Below are positions 1 through 5,736 of a stretch of DNA of 5,736 nucleotides, in pieces. The stretch is from positions 1 through 5,736 of the forward strand of contig JAQUAC010000156.1 of NCBI GenBank assembly GCA_028687415.1, in the 5' to 3' direction. The notes under the pieces are model-generated. The model worked only from the letters and a program-made list of their open reading frames with translations. It was not told the DNA's origin and did no database searches. How positions within the stretch are numbered: position 1 is the first letter of the stretch; each line of letters starts with the position of its first letter. A program made the position numbers and the translations under genes. The DNA comes from Acidocella sp. Lineage in GTDB: Bacteria; Pseudomonadota; Alphaproteobacteria; Acetobacterales; Acetobacteraceae.

Positions 1-1501
1 CCTCTATGCTGTTGAGGTTGCGGATACACTGCACCGTATGCACATCCACCGTGTAGACATGGTAGGTGTCGAACTGCATCTGCCCGACAATCCGCCGCCA
101 GTCCGGCAAATACCGCCCCAGAATGCCGCATTCGTTCAGAATGCCGAGCCAAGTGGCGGAGTCGCAGCGCGGGTCGTGTCCGGAATCATGTTGGCCGCAG
201 AGCAAGTTGAGGAACAGGGCGGCGGCCTTCTTGTCGCCGCGTAATTCTGCCCCCAGCGGGGCGGAGCGGATGAGCATGCGCTTGGCCAGCGGATGCAGCT
301 CCAGATCGCGGTCCCGCGCGCAGATGAGGATGCGGAAGATGCTGGTGGGGTCCGTGGCCGGGTCGTGGCCGGGTGCGAACAGGATCATGCCGTCCGCCAG
401 TACGAAGCCGGCCTCTACCAGCGCCATGTCCGTCTCTGCCACAATCGCCGGCGGGCCAAGGGCAGCGCGGATTAGCGCCGGCTCCAGCACGCCGGTCACG
501 CGCGCGACCTCGCGAACCACCAGGAAGTAATGGCGCATGAAGCGCTCCACACCATCCTGCCGGCCATGACGGGTATAGCCCATGCGGGCGCCGATGACGG
601 GCTGCAGATCGAAGGTCAGCCGCTCTTCCGCGCGGCCTGCGACGTAATGCAGATGAAACCGCACGGTCCAGAGATATTCCCAGGCACGCTTGCAGGCGCG
701 GGCCTCGGTCTCGGTAAGGATGCCGCCGCCCGGCGCGTCCTTGCCCACGAGCTCGGACATGGCGAAGGTGTTGAACACGTAGCGCGAGAGCCAGTACAGC
801 GTCTGCAAATCGCGAAGGCCGCCACGGCCCTCCTTCACGTTCGGTTCCACCATGAACGGTGTCTCACCAAAGCGGCGGTGCCGCGCGGCGCGCTCGGCCT
901 GTTTGGCGTGGATATATTCGCTCGGCCCCTCAGCCTGGCAATCAGCCCGGAACGCGGTCAGGAAATCCGCGAACAAGGCGCGGTCCCCGGAGAGACATCG
1001 GGCATCCAGCAGCGAGGTGCGGATGGTCACGTCGCCCTGTGCCTCGGTCAGGCAATCGGCGATAGAGCGCGTCGCATGGCCGACCTTCAGCCCCAGATCC
1101 CACAGGAAATAGAGAATGAACTCCACCGCCCGCTCCAGCGCCGGGGAGGGCGTGCCGTCCGAGAGGAACAGCAGGTCAATATCCGAGAACGGCGCCAAAG
1201 TGGCGCGGCCGTAACCGCCGGTGGCGGCCATGGCCAGCCTGTCCTTCGGTCCCAGCGGCAGCACGTTCAGCGAATAGGTGAACAGAGAGCCGACCAGCTC
1301 ATCCATCAGCCCGGCATGCAACCGCCCCGCTTGCAGCCCGTTTAGCCCGTCTTCCTCGAAACGCTGCTGCACATACCCCTGCAATCGCCCCAGCTGGCGG
1401 CGGAACACGTTCAGCGCGAAATCGCGCGGACACGGCTCTCCGGGGGCGAGCAATTCAGAAAGGGCGTTGGCGATCTCAGGTTTTTTCCGGGATGGGGGCA
1501 T
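1..1501 (-). CDS. glnD: GlnD, bifunctional PII uridylyltransferase / uridylyl-removing enzyme (3' end beyond window)
   Basis: This is the N-terminal 500 residues of GlnD, the cytoplasmic nitrogen sensor. GlnD adds UMP to PII proteins (GlnB/GlnK) when glutamine is low and removes it when glutamine is high, thereby steering glutamine synthetase adenylylation and the NtrBC response. Visible in the translation are the nucleotidyltransferase motif GGYGR (95-99) followed by PFSDIDLLFL, with the metal-binding pair D107 and D109. The family signature EPNVKEGRGGLRD lies at 219-231. The stretch YHVYTVDVHT at 480-489 opens the HD domain, and H488 probably is its first metal ligand. The HD pair itself and the two C-terminal ACT domains, expected in a protein of roughly 900 residues, lie past base 1. 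The ATG at 1501 is the first possible start: an in-frame TGA sits six codons upstream with no ATG, GTG or TTG between. No clear Shine-Dalgarno sequence precedes it. The gene lies 58 bases after mutS on the same strand. The only oddity is A100-T101 after GGYGR, where many family members have G-E or a similar pair. The identification is secure. Confidence 0.95.
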   Translation of the reverse strand, partial: MPPSRKKPEIANALSELLAPGEPCPRDFALNVFRRQLGRLQGYVQQRFEEDGLNGLQAGRLHAGLMDELVGSLFTYSLNVLPLGPKDRLAMAATGGYGRATLAPFSDIDLLFLSDGTPSPALERAVEFILYFLWDLGLKVGHATRSIADCLTEAQGDVTIRTSLLDARCLSGDRALFADFLTAFRADCQAEGPSEYIHAKQAERAARHRRFGETPFMVEPNVKEGRGGLRDLQTLYWLSRYVFNTFAMSELVGKDAPGGGILTETEARACKRAWEYLWTVRFHLHYVAGRAEERLTFDLQPVIGARMGYTRHGRQDGVERFMRHYFLVVREVARVTGVLEPALIRAALGPPAIVAETDMALVEAGFVLADGMILFAPGHDPATDPTSIFRILICARDRDLELHPLAKRMLIRSAPLGAELRGDKKAAALFLNLLCGQHDSGHDPRCDSATWLGILNECGILGRYLPDWRRIVGQMQFDTYHVYTVDVHTVQCIRNLNSIE

Positions 1502-1559
1502 GTCGGTTACGGTAGATCAATCTTCTGGATGTGGGAATTCATGTTGCATTGGTTAAGTC

Positions 1560-4175
1560 TCAATTTTCTGCGTGGCCGGGCCGCGTTTTAAGCGCGGCGG
1601 CCCGTAACTCGTAGATCGCGTCCAGGGCGTCACGCGGACTCATGCGGTCAGGGTCCAAGGCTTCCACCCTGGCCAGCAGCACCGCCTCAGCCTCCGTACT
1701 TGCCTCTGGAGCGGGCGTGGCAAGGCTAGCGAATAATGGCAGGGGAGAGGTTGACGCTGTGTTACGCTCAGCCGCTTTCAGCAAAGTTTCCGCGCGTTTG
1801 GCGATGGCTTCCGGCACACCGGCCAGGCGCGCCACATGCACGCCCCAGCTCTTTTGCGCCGCCCCTTCCACCACCTCATGCATGAAAACCACCTCGCCCC
1901 GGAACTCTTTCACCCGCATTGTGTGCGGTTTCAGCCGGGGCAAAGCCTCGGCCAGCTGGAATAATTCATGGAAATGTGTGGCAAATATGGCGCGGCACCG
2001 ATTATTGTTGTGGAGGCTCTCCAGAACCGCCTGGGCGATGGCCAGACCGTCCCGCGTGCCCGTCCCGCGCCCGATCTCATCGACGATGACGAAGCTCTTC
2101 GGCCCGGCCTGATGCAATATGGCTGCGGTCTCGATCATCTCCACCATGAAGGTGGAACGGCCCGAGGCGAGGTCGTCCGCCGCCCCCACGCGAGAGAACA
2201 GCCGGTCCACAAGGCCGAGGCGCATGGCCCCCGCCGGCACTGGCAGCCCAGCCTGGGCCAGCACCACCAGCAGCGCGTTTTGCCGCAGAAAGGTCGATTT
2301 ACCGGCCATGTTCGGGCCAGTGAGCAGCATCAGCCGCTGCGTGGGGCAGAGGTCGCACCCGTTGGGGATGAAGCTCACCCCCGGCGGCAAGGCGGCTTCC
2401 ACCACCGGGTGGCGGCCGGACTCAATGTGAAATTCCTCATCCTCGCTCAGCTCCGGGCGGCAGAACCGTCCGTTCAGCGCCAGTGTGGCCGCCGATTGCA
2501 GTACATCGGCCAGGCTCAGGGCCTCGGCGCAGGCGGCCAACGGCACAGCGTGTTCCAGGACTTGTTTCACCAGCCAGGAGAACACGAGCCGCTCCCGCGC
2601 GGCGGCGCGGGCGGCGGCTTCGGTAATGCGCTGGTCCAGCGTCGAAAGCTCCGGGTGGGTGAAGCGCGCGCCATTGGCCATGCCCTGGCGCAGCACCAGC
2701 TCTGTGTTCTCCCGCAGCTTCTCCACTGCGGCGGCCGGGGCCTCCAGCACGTAGCCGAGCTGTGCGTGATGGCGGATTTTTAAGCTGGCGACGCCGTAGC
2801 GCTGCGCCAGCTCGGTCTGGAATTCAGCGATGATCCGGCGCGTATCGTCGCGCAGGCTCCGCTCGGCATCCAGCTCGCCGTCAAACCCGGCGGCGATGAC
2901 CCCGCCATCTTCCAGCTTCAACGGTGCCGGCTCGGCCAGGGCCTGGGCCAGCGTTGCCGCCAGCGCGGGCGCCGGGTTCAGCGCGCCTGCCGCGTTGTCC
3001 AGCAATACCACGCCTCGCGGCAGCAACGGAATCAGCCGTGCTGCGACATCCAGCCCGGCGCGGATGGCGGCGAGGTCGCGTGGGCTGGCGCGGCCAAGGG
3101 CGATGCGCCCCAAAGCACGGGCCATATCCGGCGCACCGCGCAGAGCTGCCCGCATCGGCTCCGCCAGCCCGGCATCGCGCAGGGTCAACCATGCCGCTTG
3201 GCGTTCCAGCAGCGGCTCCAGCCGATTGAGCGGTGCCGCGATCCATGCCGCCAGCAACCGGGCCCCGGCGGGGCTGACCGTGCGCTTCACCGCGCCCAGC
3301 AGGCTCCCGGCCTCGGCGCCGCCACGGGCGGCGAGCAGCTCCAGGCTGGCGCGGGTCGCGGCGTCCATGGCTAGCTGCCCGGCCATGCCAGCGCTGGCGG
3401 GGTGGGAGAGGCGGGGCATCGCGCCCATCTGCGTCGCGGCGATATAGGCCAGCACATGGGCGGCGGCGAGCGCCTCGGCGGGCGTGAAATCGCCGAACGC
3501 ATCCAGGCTGGCGGCGCTGAAGAACTGCGCCAGCTCCCGCCGTGCCGCCTCGGCGGTGGCGGGAATGGACATGGCCAGCTTGCCGGTGGCCACGCGGCGG
3601 GGCGCGAAAGGCCCCAGATCAACATCCTCGGGGGCTAAAATTTCCGCCGGGTCCAGCCGTCCGAGAATCGCCGCTAATCCGGCCGTATCCGTAGCCTCGG
3701 TCTCAAACAACCCGGTGGAGATATCCGCCCAGGCAATGCCCAGCCGCCCCTCATGCGCCACGATGGCGGTAAGGAAATTCGCCCGCCCGGCTTCCAGCAG
3801 CGCATCCTCGGTCAGCGTGCCGGGGGTGACGAGCCGCACCACGTCACGCTTCAGCGGCCCCTTGGCGCCCCGCGCCTTTGCCGCCGCCGGGTCCTCCAGC
3901 TGCTCCACGATGGCGACCCGGAAGCCGCGCCGGATCAGCCGCGCCAGATACATCTCCGCCTGCGAGACCGGCACGCCGCACATCGGCACCGGCTGGCCCT
4001 GGTGCTGGCCGCGCGCGGTTAATGCTATGTCCAGCGCGGCACTCGCCGCCTGCGCATCCGCGAAGAACAGTTCATAAAAATCTCCCATGCGGAAGAACAG
4101 CAACGCGTCCTCATGCCTCGCCTTGATGGCGAACCATTGAGCCATCGCCGGGGAGGCACCACTCGCATTATTCAT
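1560..4175 (-). CDS. mutS: DNA mismatch repair protein MutS, complete (871 aa)
   Basis: MutS binds base mismatches and small loops in newly replicated DNA and, as an ATP-driven sliding clamp, recruits MutL. The protein is 871 residues against 853 in E. coli. The mismatch-recognition domain starts at about residue 12; MGDFYELFF at 30-38 supplies the intercalating F33 and its partner E35 (E. coli F36 and E38). The connector domain begins near VTPGTLTED, and the lever and clamp helices fill the middle. The ATPase domain has Walker A GPNMAGKST at 620-628, the signature loop GAADDLASGRSTFMVEM, Walker B VIVDE ending at D699-E700, and the switch histidine H734 in FATHFHEL. Near the C-terminus SPLPLF (810-815) resembles a beta-clamp-binding peptide, followed by the usual helical tail. 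The start at 4175 is the only one possible upstream: no start codon lies between it and the in-frame TAA of the preceding gene. M11, directly before AQWFAIKA, is an alternative that fits the usual family N-terminus. Neither has a visible Shine-Dalgarno sequence. Departures from consensus are GTGTRDG after Walker B and GVPVSQ in domain I. Confidence 0.97.
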   Translation of the reverse strand: MNNASGASPAMAQWFAIKARHEDALLFFRMGDFYELFFADAQAASAALDIALTARGQHQGQPVPMCGVPVSQAEMYLARLIRRGFRVAIVEQLEDPAAAKARGAKGPLKRDVVRLVTPGTLTEDALLEAGRANFLTAIVAHEGRLGIAWADISTGLFETEATDTAGLAAILGRLDPAEILAPEDVDLGPFAPRRVATGKLAMSIPATAEAARRELAQFFSAASLDAFGDFTPAEALAAAHVLAYIAATQMGAMPRLSHPASAGMAGQLAMDAATRASLELLAARGGAEAGSLLGAVKRTVSPAGARLLAAWIAAPLNRLEPLLERQAAWLTLRDAGLAEPMRAALRGAPDMARALGRIALGRASPRDLAAIRAGLDVAARLIPLLPRGVVLLDNAAGALNPAPALAATLAQALAEPAPLKLEDGGVIAAGFDGELDAERSLRDDTRRIIAEFQTELAQRYGVASLKIRHHAQLGYVLEAPAAAVEKLRENTELVLRQGMANGARFTHPELSTLDQRITEAAARAAARERLVFSWLVKQVLEHAVPLAACAEALSLADVLQSAATLALNGRFCRPELSEDEEFHIESGRHPVVEAALPPGVSFIPNGCDLCPTQRLMLLTGPNMAGKSTFLRQNALLVVLAQAGLPVPAGAMRLGLVDRLFSRVGAADDLASGRSTFMVEMIETAAILHQAGPKSFVIVDEIGRGTGTRDGLAIAQAVLESLHNNNRCRAIFATHFHELFQLAEALPRLKPHTMRVKEFRGEVVFMHEVVEGAAQKSWGVHVARLAGVPEAIAKRAETLLKAAERNTASTSPLPLFASLATPAPEASTEAEAVLLARVEALDPDRMSPRDALDAIYELRAAALKTRPGHAEN

Positions 4176-4176
4176 A

Positions 4177-4198
4177 AGCGGGGCATTTAGCCGCCGCT
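4177..4198 (-). other. Short imperfect hairpin abutting the mutS start codon
   Basis: Read on the minus strand, the arms AGCGG and CCGCT pair perfectly. An inner GGC/GCC stem, reached past one bulged C, closes on the five-base loop TAAAT. That gives eight mostly G-C pairs ending two bases before the mutS ATG at 4175. It is not followed by a T-run, so it does not look like an intrinsic terminator. It occupies the place where a ribosome-binding site would be, and could therefore hinder initiation at this ATG. In GC-rich DNA such a stem can also arise by chance, so a regulatory role is inference only. Confidence 0.3.
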
Positions 4199-4226
4199 GG
4201 GGGCAAAGGCCAAGGGGGCGAGGGCG

Positions 4227-5736
4227 TTATATGGCGGGGGTTTTCGCCTCCTCGGCGAGAACCTTGGCGAAAGCCTCGCCCGAGAGCGGGCGGTGGAACA
4301 GATACCCCTGGGCCTGGGTGCAGCCATAGGAGACGAGCAGCTCGGCCTGCTCGGCTGTCTCCACGCCCTCGGCGGTCACGACCATGTTCATGCGCTCGGC
4401 CAGACCGATAATGGCGAGGATAATGGAACTGTCATCCTTCTCGTAGCCGAGGTCTTTGATAAAGGAGCGGTCGATCTTGATCTTATCGAAGGGGAAGCGC
4501 CGCAGATAAGAGAGCGAGGAATACCCCGTGCCGAAATCGTCGAGGGCGATGCGCATGCCAAGCTCGTTCAGCTTCCAGAGCGCTCTCTCCGTCTGGCTGC
4601 TGTTGTCCAGCATGGTGGATTCGACGATTTCCAGCTCCAGCCGGGCCGGGTCCAGCCCGGTGGCCTCCAGCGTGCCGCTGATGGTGTCCACGAGGTTCGG
4701 GTCGCGGAATTGCAACGGCGAGAGGTTCACCGCCACGCTCACGTCCCGTGGCCAGCCCGCGGCTGCGGCGCATGCCTGGTTCAGCACCCATTCGCCGATT
4801 TCACTGATCAGCCCGGATTCCTCCGCCAGCGGTACGAATTCGCCCGGTGACAGCAGGCCGCGCTCCGGGTGCTGCCAACGGATCAGCGCCTCGGCACCGG
4901 CGATTCGCCGGTCGGCAAGATCCACGATCGGCTGGTACACTAGGTGCAGCTCGTTATTCACCACGGCCCGGCGCAGCGCCGCCTGCAGCTTGCGCCGCGC
5001 TTGCATCCGCTCGTCCATTTCCGGGTCGTAGAGCCGCACCACGCCGCGCCCCTCCGCCTTCGCGCGGTAGAGGGCGAGATCGGCGTACTTCATCAGCGTG
5101 CCAGGGCTTTTAGCGTCCTGCGGCGCCATGGAGATGCCTATGCTGATGCCGATCTGCACCAGCTGGCCGTCGAAATGGAAGGGCCGCATGATGCGTTCGA
5201 TGATGCGCTTGGCGACGCGGAGCGCTTCTTCCACGTCGTCCGTCACCACAATGACGGCGAATTCGTCACCACCCAGCCGCGATGCGATATCAAACTCGCG
5301 GATGCAGCCGTGCAACCGCTCTCCTACCGCTACCAGCACGGCGTCGCCCGTGGCATGGCCCAGCGTGTCATTAACGATTTTGAAATTGTCGAGGTCGAGG
5401 CAGAGCAGGGCGATACCGGTGGTTTCGCAATTATCGCAGGCCTGATGCAAAGTCTCTGAGAACAATACGCGGTTGGGCAACTTTGTCAGGCTGTCATGCC
5501 GGGCGAGGAAGGATATCTGCTCCTGCTGCCGGCGCTGGCCGGTAATGTCCGAGCCGACTCCGTGATAGCCGGTGAAGCGCCCGAACTTGTCTAGAATCGG
5601 CTTGCCAGTGAGCGACCAGAAATGCTCCTCGCCCTCAATAACCACCGGGACGATAAGATCCCGAAAGGCGGAACGCTCAGCGATGGTGCGGTTGAGCTTC
5701 GCCAGCGAGGAGTTGGTTCCCTGCTCCTGCTCAGGG
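4227..5736 (-). CDS. PAS-GGDEF-EAL cyclic-di-GMP synthase/phosphodiesterase (5' end beyond window)
   Basis: This is the C-terminal 502 residues of a dual-domain c-di-GMP enzyme; residue numbers here count from the first full codon at 5735. Residues 1-60 are the end of a PAS domain with its PAC-type close (FWSLTGKP to GVGSDIT), a likely sensory input. The GGDEF (diguanylate cyclase) domain begins at HDSLTKLPNR; its active-site GGDEF is at 155-159, and the inhibitory-site motif REFD (146-149) sits exactly five residues upstream. The EAL (phosphodiesterase) domain carries EAL at 282-284, N337 in NLSP, E369 and E372 in the ELTE-like EIVE, D399-D400 in DDFGTGYSSL, K420, EGVE at 456-459 and Q476 in QGYLF. 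All expected metal and substrate residues are therefore present in both domains, so either activity is possible and the net direction cannot be read from sequence. The frame is open to the window edge. A GTG at 5645 is an internal valine, since PAS-like sequence continues upstream of it. No membrane segment is visible in this part. mutS follows after 51 bases on the same strand. Confidence 0.95.
   Translation of the reverse strand, partial: PEQEQGTNSSLAKLNRTIAERSAFRDLIVPVVIEGEEHFWSLTGKPILDKFGRFTGYHGVGSDITGQRRQQEQISFLARHDSLTKLPNRVLFSETLHQACDNCETTGIALLCLDLDNFKIVNDTLGHATGDAVLVAVGERLHGCIREFDIASRLGGDEFAVIVVTDDVEEALRVAKRIIERIMRPFHFDGQLVQIGISIGISMAPQDAKSPGTLMKYADLALYRAKAEGRGVVRLYDPEMDERMQARRKLQAALRRAVVNNELHLVYQPIVDLADRRIAGAEALIRWQHPERGLLSPGEFVPLAEESGLISEIGEWVLNQACAAAAGWPRDVSVAVNLSPLQFRDPNLVDTISGTLEATGLDPARLELEIVESTMLDNSSQTERALWKLNELGMRIALDDFGTGYSSLSYLRRFPFDKIKIDRSFIKDLGYEKDDSSIILAIIGLAERMNMVVTAEGVETAEQAELLVSYGCTQAQGYLFHRPLSGEAFAKVLAEEAKTPAI

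Noticed and set aside
353..374. Two adjacent copies of CGTGGCCGGGT
   Set aside because: They lie inside glnD and encode the similar peptides HDPAT and DP plus neighbouring residues. The pair is too short and too in-frame to be anything but coding sequence.
530..1345. Open frame of 271 codons on the plus strand
   Set aside because: It lies wholly antisense to glnD, whose translation carries clear family motifs. The plus-strand product shows no recognisable domain and is typical of GC-rich antisense frames.
1511..1550. Two tiny minus-strand frames (10 and 11 codons) in the mutS-glnD gap, as possible leader peptides
   Set aside because: They have no ribosome-binding site, no run of regulatory codons and no terminator/antiterminator pair. 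Frames this short are expected by chance.
1502..1559. Possible glnD promoter in the gap after mutS
   Set aside because: I found no paired -35/-10 elements, no sigma-54-type GG/GC pair and no inverted repeat. A promoter cannot be excluded but cannot be supported.
1968..2783. Second 271-codon plus-strand frame, and a 205-codon one at 2830-3447
   Set aside because: Both are antisense to the conserved ATPase and core domains of mutS. Their products are rich in Arg, Ala, Gly and Ser with no motif, as expected for shadow frames in GC-rich DNA.
5643..5645. GTG as the start of the GGDEF-EAL gene
   Set aside because: The same frame continues without a stop to base 5736 and encodes PAS-like sequence (for example FRDLIVPVV) that joins smoothly to the downstream part. 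The GTG is an internal valine and the real start is outside the window.

Overview
The window is GC-rich and almost fully coding. It holds three genes, all on the minus strand and separated by two short gaps. In transcription order (right to left) they are a PAS-GGDEF-EAL cyclic-di-GMP enzyme whose 5' end lies beyond base 5736, a complete mutS (4175 to 1560), and the first 500 codons of glnD (from 1501), whose 3' part lies beyond base 1. The mutS-glnD neighbourhood, recalled from memory for Rhizobiales and Rhodospirillales, together with the base composition and protein style, points to an alphaproteobacterium. An acidophilic or acetic-acid-bacterium-like member of the Acetobacteraceae is a plausible but unproven guess.

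Layout: bases 1-1501 encode the N-terminal nucleotidyltransferase half of the PII uridylyltransferase/uridylyl-removing enzyme. This gene is easy to miss because its frame is open to the window edge and long antisense frames lie opposite it. Bases 1502-1559 are a 58-base gap with no recognisable promoter, terminator or Shine-Dalgarno sequence. Bases 1560-4175 encode a full-length MutS with mismatch-reading, ATPase and probable clamp-binding motifs. Bases 4176-4226 are a 51-base gap containing a short imperfect hairpin directly before the mutS start codon. Bases 4227-5736 encode the end of a PAS domain, a GGDEF domain with an intact inhibitory site, and an EAL domain with all the usual catalytic residues.

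The three products serve different jobs: second-messenger signalling and lifestyle switching, DNA mismatch repair, and nitrogen sensing through PII. Shared orientation and short gaps would allow co-transcription, but nothing in the sequence links the three functions. I see no mobile element, CRISPR array, tRNA, rRNA or phage-like segment. The window reads as ordinary core chromosome, and I found no convincing new system in it.
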